Origin: CALBPI01 sp039033995
Lineage (GTDB): Bacteria > Pseudomonadota > Gammaproteobacteria > Steroidobacterales > Woeseiaceae
Reading direction: 5' to 3'
DNA length: 64,000 nt
NCBI GenBank assembly: GCA_039033995.1
Contig: JBCCBP010000001.1
Span: 1 to 64,000, forward strand
Positions 1-8,784 of the stretch are shown here, piece by piece; within the stretch, counting starts at the first letter, position 1; the number at the start of each line of letters is the position of its first letter. Under the pieces are notes generated by a model, which made no database searches, was not told where the DNA came from, and saw only the letters and a list, made by a program, of their open reading frames with translations. A program made the position numbers and the translations under genes.

Positions 1-721
1 CGATTAAGGATTTAAGTTCGCCCTCTTGTTGCTGCAGCGACGCCATCACGCCTTGCTCATCGCGCAGGCGGGACTCGATCGCTGCCACCAAGCGTTGGCG
101 CTCGCCGCGATCGCGGTCGAGCGTCTTGATCAGCTCAGCGGTCTCGGTGGCGAGCCGCTCCAGCCGCGCGGTGTTTTCCGCCGCCGATTCGGCCAGCACG
201 ACGAGGCGGGACAGCGCCGTATTGACGGCGTCCATGTTCTGCATGCGCGCGCCGTTCAGATAGCGGTAGTAGGTGAGTGTGCGACCAAGCGCTTCCGGCG
301 ACTGCTGGTTCAGCATCAGTTTCAGGCGTTCCTGCCGGCCGCTGGTAAAGGCCGCTCGCAGCTGGCGCGCCAACTCGCGCTGTTCGCCAGTCAGCAACGA
401 CTCTTGTTCTTGCTGCTCCGACGCGATGCGGCGTTGCTCGGCCTCTGCTGCCATAACTTCAAGCCGGATCTCGCCCTGGCGCTTGCGGGCGGCTGCCATT
501 TGCTTTTCGATGTCGCCGAGCTCAGCCGTCAACGCATCGCGGTCTCGAACCCGCTCGCCAATGTCGTCCGCCAACGCCTCGATTTTCTTCTGGATCTCAC
601 GCAGCTGCGCCTGGCTCGCGACCTGCTGCGCGATCACGTCGGCCCCAACGCCGGTCAGACCGACGATCAGCAGTACAAAACCCAGTGAAAACGAACGTTT
701 AGCCAACAACCCATGCCACAC
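1..721 (-). CDS. envC: EnvC-type murein hydrolase activator (3' part outside window)
   Basis: The minus frame is open from the window edge to about 721. A short hydrophobic signal segment (FVLLIVGLTGVGA) is followed by a long heptad-rich coiled coil, and then the stretch SGRQERLKLMLNQQSPEALG that is typical of EnvC-family proteins before the C-terminal LytM (degenerate M23 peptidase) domain, which lies outside the window. EnvC is periplasmic and activates amidases AmiA/AmiB at the division site. The start is uncertain: no ATG fits, and in-frame candidates are GTG at 721 and TTG at 709 or 706, none with a strong ribosome binding site. It is divergent from the rhodanese gene, as in the enteric envC/yibN neighbourhood, but no phosphoglycerate mutase gene lies between them. 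Confidence 0.8.
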   Translation of the reverse strand, partial: MWHGLLAKRSFSLGFVLLIVGLTGVGADVIAQQVASQAQLREIQKKIEALADDIGERVRDRDALTAELGDIEKQMAAARKRQGEIRLEVMAAEAEQRRIASEQQEQESLLTGEQRELARQLRAAFTSGRQERLKLMLNQQSPEALGRTLTYYRYLNGARMQNMDAVNTALSRLVVLAESAAENTARLERLATETAELIKTLDRDRGERQRLVAAIESRLRDEQGVMASLQQQEGELKSLI

Positions 722-868
722 AGTATTAGGTCAAACCACGGTATCGGCCGCGTCGCCAACACACGCGCCGCCGCAAGACTGATATACTCCCGCGACGGCC
801 GATAGCGTCAATGCTAACGCCGACGGGGATTCACTACCACCGGCCGCGAGGCCGTCACGACAGTCGTT

Positions 869-1330
869 ATGGACCAGCTTCTCGAATTCACCAACAATCA
901 TTTGCTACTGACCGGCGGCCTGGTGGCCAGCCTGTTCTTTTTGATATTCACCGAGGCGCGGCTCAGAGCCAGAGCCGGCAGCGATCTGACGCCCGCCGAC
1001 GCGATCCGGCTGATCAATGCTGACGCACAGGTACTCGATATTCGCCCGGCCGAGGCGTTTGAGAAAGGGCATATCGCCGGCGCGCGCAACCTGACGCCCG
1101 ACCAGGTCGACGGCAACGAAGACCGACTCTCAGCGCTAAAAGACCGCAGCATTTTGATCACCTGCGATACCGGGATGCGCGGCAGTCGTGTTGTTGCCGA
1201 CCTGCGCAAGAAGGGCTACGAGAATATCTTCGCACTCAAAGGCGGCATCGCTGCATGGCAGCAAGATAGCCTACCGCTGGTGTCCGGCAAGAAATCCAAG
1301 AAAGACAAAAAGAAGAAGAACAAGTCATGA
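869..1330 (+). CDS. Membrane-anchored rhodanese-like protein (YibN type)
   Basis: 153 residues. An N-terminal membrane segment (about residues 10-28) is followed by a rhodanese domain (about 38-138) with the active-site loop CDTGMRGS, so the persulfide-forming cysteine is present. The tail is very lysine-rich. YibN-type proteins are single-domain sulfurtransferases at the inner membrane whose substrate is not settled. The stop overlaps the grxC start by four bases (ATGA), so the two are translationally coupled. The order rhodanese-grxC-secB-gpsA matches the enteric yibN locus, which supports the call. Confidence 0.85.
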   Translation: MDQLLEFTNNHLLLTGGLVASLFFLIFTEARLRARAGSDLTPADAIRLINADAQVLDIRPAEAFEKGHIAGARNLTPDQVDGNEDRLSALKDRSILITCDTGMRGSRVVADLRKKGYENIFALKGGIAAWQQDSLPLVSGKKSKKDKKKKNKS

Positions 1331-1584
1331 GCAAGCCGATCGTCATGTACTCCCAGAGTTATTGCCCATACTGCGCGGCGGCCAGTGCGTTGCTGACCAA
1401 GAAGGGTGTTGAATTCACGGTGATCGATCTCGGTAATCAGCCGGAGAAGCGCGAAGAGATGCTGACGCGCAGCAACGGCGCGCGCACCGTGCCACAGATT
1501 TTTATTGGCGAGCAGCATATCGGCGGATTCGACGATATGAACGCGCTCGACAAAAAGGGCGAGCTGGACAGCTTGCTCAACTAA
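1327..1584 (+). CDS. grxC: Glutaredoxin 3
   Basis: 85 residues, the usual size of GrxC. The dithiol active site CPYC is at about residues 13-16, the cis-proline motif TVPQIF is in the middle, and the GG(F)DD glutathione-binding turn follows. It reduces protein disulfides and glutathionylated proteins in the cytoplasm with glutathione. It starts inside the end of the rhodanese gene and is followed after 24 bases by secB, so it sits within a yibN-grxC-secB-gpsA operon. Confidence 0.95.
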   Translation: MSKPIVMYSQSYCPYCAAASALLTKKGVEFTVIDLGNQPEKREEMLTRSNGARTVPQIFIGEQHIGGFDDMNALDKKGELDSLLN

Positions 1585-1608
1585 ATTCAAAACAGAGAGT
1601 AGAACACC

Positions 1609-2103
1609 ATGGCAGAAGAAAACGCCGCTGCGAACAACGAGGCTCCCGCACGACAGGTCGGGCTGCGCAAGATTTATGTCAAAGATATGTCGTTCGAGTC
1701 ACCGAGCGCACCCGGTATCTTTAACGACGGTGAGTTCCGCCCGGTAACGAATATGAATGTCCGCACCGGTCAGCAGAAAATCGATGACACGTTGTACGAG
1801 ATGACACTGACGCTGACACTCGACGCCAAAATGGGCGATGACACCGCGTTCCTCGTTGAGCTCGAGCAAGCTGGCGTGTTCCACATCGACGGTTACACCG
1901 ACCAGGAAATCGGCGTCATCCTGGGCACGTTCTGCCCGACGACATTGTTCCCGTATGCACGCGAGGCGATTTCGGCCGCCGTACAACGCGGTGGGTTCCC
2001 GGACTTCCTGCTGCAGCCGATCGATTTCGACGGACTATTCGCCCGCACGCAGCAGGAAAAGGCGCGTCAGGCTCAGGAACAACAAGCGCAGCAGACCAAT
2101 TAG
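1609..2103 (+). CDS. secB: Protein-export chaperone SecB
   Basis: 164 residues of the SecB family. The core begins with IYVKDMSFESP and holds the conserved HIDGYTDQEI-like and CPTTLFPYARE segments. The C-terminus is Gln/Ala-rich. SecB is a cytoplasmic tetramer that keeps preproteins unfolded and delivers them to SecA. GAGAG about nine bases upstream serves as ribosome binding site. The stop overlaps the apparent start of gpsA (AATTAG), suggesting tight coupling. Confidence 0.95.
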   Translation: MAEENAAANNEAPARQVGLRKIYVKDMSFESPSAPGIFNDGEFRPVTNMNVRTGQQKIDDTLYEMTLTLTLDAKMGDDTAFLVELEQAGVFHIDGYTDQEIGVILGTFCPTTLFPYAREAISAAVQRGGFPDFLLQPIDFDGLFARTQQEKARQAQEQQAQQTN

Positions 2104-3112
2104 CCAGGCACGCCATCAACCAGTCGCCGTTCTCGGCGCCGGATCCTGGGGGACGGCGTTAGCCATTCAATACGCGCGCGCTGGCACACCTACACGTTTG
2201 TGGGGCCGCGATGCAACACAAATCGCGGCGATGACGAGCGCTTGTTGTAACGAACGTTACCTGCCCGAGGGTCCATTCCCGCCGCTGCTGAGCGCGCATG
2301 CGTCTTTGGCGGAAGCGATGGATGGTGTGGATGAGGTGCTGGTGTCTGTGCCGAGCCACGCGCTGCGGCAAACCCTCCAGCTGATGCGTGAAACAGTCGA
2401 CCGACCGTTGCGCGTCGCCTGGGCGACCAAGGGCCTCGAGCTATCCACTGGCAAGCTACCGCATGAGGTGATCGCCGAAGAGCTCGGGGCAGATGGAAAA
2501 TACGCCGTGTTGTCCGGTCCAACGTTTGCGAAAGAGCTCGCACGCGGCTTGCCAACGGCGCTAACCATTGGCTCATCGGATGCCGACTTCGCGACGGATC
2601 TCGCCACGCGTATCTCCGACGAAAAATTCCGCGCCTACACCAGCGACGATGTCGTCGGCGTTGAGGTCGGCGGTGCCGTCAAAAATGTCATGGCCATCGG
2701 TGCCGGCATGTCGGACGGCCTCGGTTTTGGGGCAAACACGCGCGTCGCGTTTATCACGCGTGGCTTATCGGAGATGACCCGCTTTGGCATGGCGAAAGGC
2801 GCTCGCGCGGAGACTTTTATGGGGCTCGCCGGCATGGGCGACCTGGTGCTCACATGCACCGACAACCAATCGCGTAATCGACGTATGGGTCTCGCGCTAG
2901 CCGACGGCAAAACCATCAAGGAAGCCGAAGCAGAGATCCAGCAAGTGGTCGAAGGCGTGCTGGCCGCGAAAGCGGTTTACGATGCTGCGACCGCGATGGG
3001 TGTCGAGATGCCGATCACCGAACAGATTCACGGCATTCTTTATGAAGGCGTTCCGCCACTCGAAGCCGTTAAAGCGTTGATGACCCGAGCACCGGGTAAA
3101 GAGTTCGAGTAA
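2099..3112 (+). CDS. gpsA: Glycerol-3-phosphate dehydrogenase [NAD(P)+], apparent ATT start
   Basis: Reduces dihydroxyacetone phosphate to sn-glycerol-3-phosphate for phospholipid synthesis. About 337 residues. The Rossmann motif VAVLGAGSWGTALA lies at the very N-terminus, then the SGPTFAKE segment, the GAVKNVMAIGAG catalytic lysine region and RNRRMG near the C-terminus, all as in GpsA. No ATG, GTG or TTG exists in frame close to the Rossmann fold. The nearest upstream ATG (1838) lies deep inside secB in another frame. The seven codons before PVAVLG are ATT AGC CAG GCA CGC CAT CAA, so ATT at 2099, overlapping the secB stop, is the only near-cognate start. Translation coupled to secB is the likely explanation; a sequence error is the alternative. 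Confidence 0.92.
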   Translation: MSQARHQPVAVLGAGSWGTALAIQYARAGTPTRLWGRDATQIAAMTSACCNERYLPEGPFPPLLSAHASLAEAMDGVDEVLVSVPSHALRQTLQLMRETVDRPLRVAWATKGLELSTGKLPHEVIAEELGADGKYAVLSGPTFAKELARGLPTALTIGSSDADFATDLATRISDEKFRAYTSDDVVGVEVGGAVKNVMAIGAGMSDGLGFGANTRVAFITRGLSEMTRFGMAKGARAETFMGLAGMGDLVLTCTDNQSRNRRMGLALADGKTIKEAEAEIQQVVEGVLAAKAVYDAATAMGVEMPITEQIHGILYEGVPPLEAVKALMTRAPGKEFE

Positions 3113-3142
3113 GGGTCAACCGATTCTCCGAGCGCCGCGCTG

Positions 3143-3613
3143 CTATTCGGCAGCTTCACCCCGCAGTATCGCCAACCGATTCGCTGGCGCGTTCGACGAA
3201 AGAAAATCAGGAATGGTTTGCGCAGTGCGGCGAGGCCGCCGCAGGAAGTCTACCGGCCATTCGGTTATGCGCTCCTGGCAGACATGTCGATAGTCCCCCG
3301 GTTTGACTTCATCAATGTACTCGCGCTGTAACACAAGTGCCAACGGGCTCTGCGCACCCTTGGTTTTCGCCGAAAAATCGAGTGCTTCTTCATACGAACC
3401 GAACGGGTAATAGTAGTCACTGCCATCCAGCAGATCCTCGGCGCCATCCCGCAGATACAGCCAAACGCGGTATTCCAGCACTTCATCCCACACGTAACCG
3501 CCACCGGCAAACGCACGAGCCTCATAGGTGCCCACCAACGATTCATCTTTCACATCGGGGTACACCACGTCTCTCCAGGTGTTTTGTTGCGGAACTTCTT
3601 TTTTGCGAAGCAC
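3143..3613 (-). CDS. Conserved hypothetical protein
   Basis: 156 residues, GTG start at 3613 without a clear ribosome binding site. It is rich in aromatic and acidic residues, with recognisable blocks WRDVVYPDVKDESLVGTY, RAFAGGGYVWDEVLEYRVW and RITEWPVDFLRRPRR. These look like one compact soluble domain that I have seen as an uncharacterised conserved protein in other proteobacteria, sometimes loosely labelled as an acetyltransferase. I cannot support an enzymatic function. No signal peptide or membrane segment. It converges on gpsA with about 30 bases between the stops. Confidence 0.6.
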   Translation of the reverse strand: MLRKKEVPQQNTWRDVVYPDVKDESLVGTYEARAFAGGGYVWDEVLEYRVWLYLRDGAEDLLDGSDYYYPFGSYEEALDFSAKTKGAQSPLALVLQREYIDEVKPGDYRHVCQERITEWPVDFLRRPRRTAQTIPDFLSSNAPANRLAILRGEAAE

Positions 3614-3838
3614 AGATCATATTCGCTCATGGGCCGAGCTCAAAATCACTCTTCACCATGGTCAGTGACTTCACCGCAGAGATTGATAGTCAATTAGCCC
3701 AACCATGGATCGACTCCCATTGCAGCTGGGCGTTCAGCGAGCAGAAACATCCATTGATTGTCGCCATAGCGAATGATTGCCATAGGCTTGCGATCCGGCC
3801 ACGTTTTTATCAGCTACGCGCATGGACAGGCATAGCCG

Positions 3839-4333
3839 TCAATCCGTAACCCCGACAACCGTCGTAAAGGCGCCATCCGCTGTCCTGACGACATCATGCA
3901 CCTCAAGTACGGTCGACGGATGAATGCCGTCGAGAATGTGCGGGAATAGCTCGTCGTCGGTGCCCTCAAAGTTGGGCGCTTTATCACCCACCGGTGCGGT
4001 GCCTTCAAATACGACCTTTATGCCACCGGCCTGCAGACTATCCACCGTCATACGCAAACAAAGCCATTTTCCAGGCACGTCGGTGTAGAAGTGATTCGCA
4101 ACGTTCAGAAGAAGATCAGGGTTTGCCGTTGCGTGCGTGAAACCATCCTGTTCATACGTGGGTGGAAAATATTTCGTGTCGTTTGCAACCGCTTCGGCCC
4201 ATAAATCAGCCTGCACAAGATGAAACAGATAAGGATGCTCCATGTGCTTTGGCTCGGAAGACGGCGTCTCAGCCGCTGCCTCGCCAGTCAAAAAAATCAG
4301 AACGAACGAATACAACAGATGACGGTAACGCAT
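3839..4333 (-). CDS. Exported DUF952-family protein
   Basis: 164 residues starting at ATG 4333, with AAGGAC upstream as ribosome binding site; a longer open frame exists but has no support. A signal peptide (MRYRHLLYSFVLIFL, then cleavage near AAAE) precedes a DUF952 domain with LFHLVQADLW, FTHATANPDLLL and the later WLCLRM block. DUF952 proteins have an ADP-ribosyltransferase-like fold, but their activity is unknown and most lack a signal peptide, so the exported form is slightly unusual. Neighbours give no clue. Confidence 0.65.
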   Translation of the reverse strand: MRYRHLLYSFVLIFLTGEAAAETPSSEPKHMEHPYLFHLVQADLWAEAVANDTKYFPPTYEQDGFTHATANPDLLLNVANHFYTDVPGKWLCLRMTVDSLQAGGIKVVFEGTAPVGDKAPNFEGTDDELFPHILDGIHPSTVLEVHDVVRTADGAFTTVVGVTD

Positions 4334-4445
4334 GTTAGTCCTTGTGAGAGTTTCAACTCGAGTATACAACGGCTGTGGGATCGCAATAGTCAGCCATGTA
4401 CAAACATCGGTGTTAGCCGGTGCGTCTACGCAAGTAACTGTGCAC

Positions 4446-4835
4446 TTACAAGTTACTTTTTTCGGTGTCACTACCGCCGTCTTTAAGCCAAGACGATGGG
4501 ATAGCCTGTTCGTAGAAGACCTCATTCACTTTCGGCCTGTCCCAGCCAAGCGCGAACCGACACACCCAGGTATTCGCCCAGAAGCCGACAAATGCGCCCG
4601 CAAGAAAGAACAGAACAATAGTCACAACCAGAATGACGATCACTAGCTCGCCATACGGCTGGGTGTGCAAGGGCAGTGACGGATCGATACCAAATAGAGG
4701 AAGGAGCAAAATCAACGAGACGTACGCTAGATATATGGCGGCTGTGCCCAACACCAACGGCAGTGCGAGGAGCGTGAGTCGAATCCGTAGACGTAACGTC
4801 TCGGGATGCACCTTGTCGAAATAGGGTAAGCGCAT
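4446..4835 (-). CDS. Hypothetical membrane protein, two TM segments
   Basis: 129 residues, ATG start. Two long hydrophobic segments (about residues 20-49 and 65-90) are separated by a short loop, with charged N- and C-terminal ends. A tryptophan-rich segment (VGFWANTWVCRFALGW) follows the second helix. No family recognised. It belongs to the run of minus-strand accessory genes between gpsA and the cassette array. Confidence 0.45.
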   Translation of the reverse strand: MRLPYFDKVHPETLRLRIRLTLLALPLVLGTAAIYLAYVSLILLLPLFGIDPSLPLHTQPYGELVIVILVVTIVLFFLAGAFVGFWANTWVCRFALGWDRPKVNEVFYEQAIPSSWLKDGGSDTEKSNL

Positions 4836-4943
4836 AGCCTCTCACTCTGTTCCCAGATCGGATACTAGCCCAGAACATCCTGGCAGGCGGAATCCAAAGC
4901 AATTCAGCACTTGAATACGCGACGTCGCGGCATAAGCCGCATT

Positions 4944-5550
4944 CTATTTATCTGGTCGACCCCTATCTCGCGTTGCGGCAGGGTGATTGGCCATGACGTT
5001 ATCGTTGGCCAACGCTGCGGTTTCGTCAATTCGGCGTTGTCGTGTCGTTGGTGTTTTCGCCTGCTTGATCCATTCCAGAATGCCGCGCTGCGACGACTTT
5101 GGAAACGCATCGAAATTTGTTGCCGCGTTCGGGTATCGCGCAATCGCATCGACTAAATCAACTGGCTTGATCAGTGCATCGACATCATCGAGGAAATGCC
5201 ACATGCCGTTCTCTTTGGCGGCTTCGATCTTGGCCCAGCCTGCGGGTTGGATGCGCCCCTCAGTCTCCAGCCGAGTAATCTTGTCTTTGTTCACGCGTGA
5301 CCACGCACTAGTTAGCTTCCTGGGTGACAGACGCAGCATGGTGCGCTCGTCATCGAGTTTGCGCGGCAAACTGTCGATCCAGCCCCAACACAGAGCCTCG
5401 TCAACAACATCATCCTTCGACACGTATTTTTCGTGCACAACCTTCTTGTAAGGTCACGAGCCAAATGCTGTCGGTTTGCTCGTGGTTATTGGCCAGCCAC
5501 TCTCGCAATTGCTGGAGACTGGTAACCTCAACCGTCGCTGCGGAATCCAC
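4944..5550 (-). pseudogene. YdeI/OmpD-associated family gene, frameshifted
   Basis: The downstream frame encodes the body of a YdeI/OmpD-associated protein (EALCWGWIDSLPRKLDDE, LSPRKLTSAWSRVNK, FDAFPKSSQRGILEWI). The missing N-terminus is in another frame just upstream. From GTG 5550, with a GGAG site before it, the peptide reads TSLQQLREWLANNHEQTD, then IWLVT. Removing one base (the extra T of the minus strand, at 5450-5451) joins it as IWLVT-YKKVVHEKYVSKDD, exactly the order expected in the family. So this is a full-length gene with a single-base frameshift, either a recent pseudogene or a sequencing error. The family is linked to resistance to cationic peptides, but the biochemistry is unclear. 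Confidence 0.75.
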
Positions 5551-5554
5551 GTCG

Positions 5555-6073
5555 CTACTCCAGAATAGGCACAGACGCACGAATGCGTGCTAGGTCTTTT
5601 TGGAATTGATCGTCATTCAGCGAAGCGGCGACGCTGATGACATCACATGAGTTAATGACTACCGAATTGTCCGGCCATTCTTCCGGAACTTCTTCGTCGC
5701 TCGTGGTGCCATCCAATGCGATCGCATAGAAATACCCGGGCACGAAGCCAACGAAACCTGTACCAACACCCGCCAAGTCGTAAATGTGTTCAACGCCCAA
5801 GTCGGGCCCTTTTAGTCGCTTGATGGTCTTGAGCGATACTTTCAGGAGCTTCACATATCCCGCGTCGACATCCTCCGCGGAGAGCAGTGCTTTTGTGAGT
5901 GCCTCCGCGTATTCGACACGCGAAACCTCAACCCACACGATATGCTCCGTTCGTTTCAGTGTCACGTCGTCCGACCAATCAACCGAACATTGAAATGCCA
6001 GCGCAGACGATGCAACTAGCCAACTAAGCGTCGCTAAAACGATTGCAAGGACCGAGCTATGGTTGCCCATCAC
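5555..6073 (-). CDS. Exported protein of unknown function
   Basis: 172 residues. An N-terminal signal peptide (AIVLATLSWLVASSALA, cleavage likely before FQC) is followed by a mixed alpha/beta region with two cysteines (about positions 29 and 143) that could form a disulfide. The middle segment LKVSLKTIKRLKG and the following GVGTGFVGFVPGYFYAI resemble secreted proteins with a metallopeptidase-inhibitor-like beta fold, but this is only an impression. Its start overlaps the stop of the upstream lipoprotein gene by 17 bases, so the two are likely co-transcribed. Confidence 0.5.
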   Translation of the reverse strand: MMGNHSSVLAIVLATLSWLVASSALAFQCSVDWSDDVTLKRTEHIVWVEVSRVEYAEALTKALLSAEDVDAGYVKLLKVSLKTIKRLKGPDLGVEHIYDLAGVGTGFVGFVPGYFYAIALDGTTSDEEVPEEWPDNSVVINSCDVISVAASLNDDQFQKDLARIRASVPILE

Positions 6074-6401
6074 AGTACTTATGGTCGACTAAAAACTCAT
6101 CGTTGGTCGAGCGAATGAAGTTAACGGTAATAGGGCCGGATGCAAACAATGGCTCCGCATAGGTAAAGTCAATCGCCTGAGCGCCTGGTCTCGGAGACTC
6201 TGGCGGATTGACGCGACGCTCGATTCTATTGTGTGGGTCCCCCATCAAGGTCAAGACGTCGGCGATAATCATCCTGTTTTCTACCTTCTCGCAATTCCTG
6301 GAGTCCAATTGAGCCATCGGATTGCAGGCGGAGGTTAGCAAGAGAATCAGGAGAAATACGATGACTGCGTTGATCGGTTTAAGCATGCAACTGGGGGTCA
6401 T
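6057..6401 (-). CDS. Small lipoprotein, possibly BamE/SmpA-like
   Basis: 114 residues. Lipoprotein signal peptide with lipobox LLTSAC at about residues 21-26. The mature part contains NRMIIADVLTLMGDPHNRI, which resembles the MT..EV...LG.P helix-turn of SmpA/BamE-fold lipoproteins. The fold assignment is inference from this one motif. Two further cysteines could pair. It is upstream of, and overlaps, the exported protein gene ending at 5555, and follows the TPR-like gene after two bases, so 6982-5555 looks like one transcription unit. Confidence 0.5.
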   Translation of the reverse strand: MTPSCMLKPINAVIVFLLILLLTSACNPMAQLDSRNCEKVENRMIIADVLTLMGDPHNRIERRVNPPESPRPGAQAIDFTYAEPLFASGPITVNFIRSTNDEFLVDHKYCDGQP

Positions 6402-6403
6402 TG

Positions 6404-6982
6404 TTAGCTGCCGTCGATGGCGAAGTGCGCTGCTTCGGCATCCTTCAATGATACAAACAGCGAATCAGCGTTGTCGAGACACTGGTATGCCTCCACGACC
6501 GCAACGAGCGTATCGTTGGGCAGGCGCCGGTAGGCCTGCAACACTTTCTCAAAGTAGTCACGACCCGCCGCTTTGTCGCCCGTCTGCCATAGGCAGTAAC
6601 CTATCTGTTCGTGGAGTTTGACGAGACGCCAAATCGGCATATCTTTTTCGAGCGCCTGTTGATCTACGCGCAGATAGTCTTCGAGCGCGGTATCAAGCTG
6701 ACCAAGGTCATGATAGCAATGGGCAGAATACAACCGCGCCATATAGGCGCTGGGGTCTTGTGCCAGCGCTTTTTGAAAGTAGACATGGCTGTCGGCAGCG
6801 GCGTTATCCGACGCACTGTCGTAGATCAGCAGTCCCCACAAGTAATGCGCTTCAGCGTCTGGCGCATCGATACCGGAAACATAGTCCTCGAATGCTCTGG
6901 CGGCGCGGTGTTTCTGCGCACCGTCTGATGCCCAGTATTGTTGCCACAGCGAGCGCAGTTGTTGTTGGTGATTCGATGACAT
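6404..6982 (-). CDS. TPR-like hypothetical protein
   Basis: 192 residues, almost entirely helical and rich in alanine and aromatic residues. Repeated helix pairs such as AHYLWGLLIYDSA, ARLYSAHCYHDLGQLDTALEDY and GYCLWQTGDKAAGRDYFEKV follow the tetratricopeptide spacing (about three units), so a protein-protein interaction scaffold is likely. No signal peptide. It is the first gene of the tight minus-strand trio 6982-5555. Confidence 0.5.
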   Translation of the reverse strand: MSSNHQQQLRSLWQQYWASDGAQKHRAARAFEDYVSGIDAPDAEAHYLWGLLIYDSASDNAAADSHVYFQKALAQDPSAYMARLYSAHCYHDLGQLDTALEDYLRVDQQALEKDMPIWRLVKLHEQIGYCLWQTGDKAAGRDYFEKVLQAYRRLPNDTLVAVVEAYQCLDNADSLFVSLKDAEAAHFAIDGS

Positions 6983-7277
6983 GGTTGCTAGAGAGGCTCG
7001 ACAGACACCTGAAAGTTAGAGTTTAGCGAATACAGCAGAGAGGAGACCTAGACCGGCAGGCAAGGCGGTCTCTTCGTTGCTGTACTCTGTCTTTGCGTTA
7101 CGGTGGTTGGTCTCGGGGATCTCGGCAGTGTGCAAACGACTACTATGATATCTCGGTACGGATGCTTTGCAGGGTGTGGACCGAACTAATTTTCGCCGGA
7201 CTGTAACCGAATGCCACTTGTCGCCCCTATAACCATTAATGGCGTGTAGTGCATCGCCAGTTCTGGGGAACTGAAAC
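6983..7277. other. Intergenic region between divergent accessory genes
   Basis: Nearly 300 bases separate the TPR-like gene (minus) from the plus-strand hydrolase gene. I see no RNA gene, no attC core and no convincing coding frame; a 103-codon minus frame over 7016-7327 has no family features. Promoters for both flanking genes must lie here, but I cannot place them with confidence. Confidence 0.4.
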
Positions 7278-8576
7278 ATGGAATTCGAGTCGCATGATAG
7301 CCAGGTATCGCTATCAATGAGCCGCAAAGTGCTGGGTGTTAGTGTTCTGGTGGCTGGCGCATTAATCGCCGTCTTCGTGTCAGTGGTTGGCGTGGCACTC
7401 GCCGCGTCGCAAGTCTCGGCGCCGCTGCTGATTTTTGTATGCGGATTGGCGGCGAGCGCGGTGTCGGCTTGGCTGCTTAGCTACGGTGCCGCAAAGTTGT
7501 TCCGGCGAAGTCGCCCGGCCTCGTTCGCCGGGAAAGCTGCCATCGTAATGACAGCGGTGATAGGCGCAACGACGCTGTGGTTACTATCTCCGGGGGATGT
7601 CGAGCGGTCTATACCTATGAGCGACACTAACGCCGTTGAATTCTGGGACCTAGATACCGGTAGCCGTGTCGCAGTGCGGCAGGTCGCGAGCAAAGACACA
7701 ACGAGTTTTCCGTCGATCATTTTCTTGCATGGTGGGCCTGGCGCCTACAGCGTGTCGCTCGAGCCTTTAGTGGCAACCCTAAGCAATCTCGCCGACGACG
7801 GCTATAGCGTTTACTTCTACGATCAGGTCGGCGGAGGATTGTCTGCACGACTATCCGATGTCACCGAATACACTTTCGATCGTCACTTGTCAGATCTTGA
7901 TGCCATCATCCGACGTATTGATAACGGGCCGGTGATTTTGATTGGCTCGTCATTTGGTGCATCGCTGGCAGCAAACTACATGGCGCGCTATCCCGACAAC
8001 GTCGTCGCTGCAGTCATGTCGGGTTCTGCGCCGATGTTCTTTCCACACTACGCCGAGACTGGCGATGGAAAAATCGATGACGTTTTAAACACTGCGCAAC
8101 GGGCCAAAATGCGCGACATCGTCGAGACCCCGCAGGTGTTCGTGGCGCTTGGACTAACCGCAATCAATCCGAATGCAGCCGCTCGGTTCGCGCCTGATTC
8201 TGAGCTCGGCGCGCTGTTTGACCGAGTCGCCAACGAAGTCTATTTGCCGGCCATAATCTGCGCGGGGAATAAGGTCGCTTTTTACTCGAACGGAATTGGC
8301 TTTTGGTCGAATCGCATGACCGGGCGAACGTTGAAAGACCAGGTGTATGACCCACGTCCTGAACTATCAAACAACACATCGCCCGTGCTCGTCATACGCG
8401 GCGACTGCGATTACAAAAAGATAGAAGTTGCTAGCGAGTACGTTGAGGTGTTCCCCGACGCCCGACTGATCACCATGCCGAAGGCTGGCCATATGCCTTT
8501 TTTGGAGCAGCCCACCAATTATCTGAAGCACGTTCGCGATTTTCTAGAAGCGTCACATGCACAGTCGGCGTTTTGA
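7278..8576 (+). CDS. Membrane-anchored alpha/beta hydrolase (proline iminopeptidase-like)
   Basis: 432 residues. Three hydrophobic N-terminal segments (about 17-40, 48-70, 85-101) are followed by an alpha/beta-hydrolase domain from about residue 150. The oxyanion motif is HGGPGA, the nucleophile elbow GSSFGAS and a C-terminal histidine sits in KAGHMPF. HGGPG is typical of the S33 proline iminopeptidase group, but the substrate cannot be deduced. A GGGGAA ribosome binding site precedes ATG 7278. It is the only plus-strand gene in the accessory region. Confidence 0.7.
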   Translation: MEFESHDSQVSLSMSRKVLGVSVLVAGALIAVFVSVVGVALAASQVSAPLLIFVCGLAASAVSAWLLSYGAAKLFRRSRPASFAGKAAIVMTAVIGATTLWLLSPGDVERSIPMSDTNAVEFWDLDTGSRVAVRQVASKDTTSFPSIIFLHGGPGAYSVSLEPLVATLSNLADDGYSVYFYDQVGGGLSARLSDVTEYTFDRHLSDLDAIIRRIDNGPVILIGSSFGASLAANYMARYPDNVVAAVMSGSAPMFFPHYAETGDGKIDDVLNTAQRAKMRDIVETPQVFVALGLTAINPNAAARFAPDSELGALFDRVANEVYLPAIICAGNKVAFYSNGIGFWSNRMTGRTLKDQVYDPRPELSNNTSPVLVIRGDCDYKKIEVASEYVEVFPDARLITMPKAGHMPFLEQPTNYLKHVRDFLEASHAQSAF

Positions 8577-8784
8577 GGACGTGTGTTATAGCTTCGGTGG
8601 TGAAACCAAAGCCTGTGATCGAGTCGATACAAATTAGCTACATCTCTATTTTCATTGCCGTCTCGAGTTTTGGATACGAAGGACCAAATCAGTTGCTAGA
8701 TCGCTTCGTTGTTTGTACATGCTGTGACTGTCTCCAGCAGTTTGGACGTATCCCAACTCCGATCACGCTTTACAGCGACTATTC

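Noticed and set aside
26..782. Two long plus-strand frames over the EnvC region
   Set aside because: They are antisense shadows; the minus-strand frame has the EnvC coiled coil and signal segment.
7016..7327. Minus-strand 103-codon frame before the hydrolase gene
   Set aside because: It overlaps the start of a well-supported plus-strand gene and has no domain-like features.
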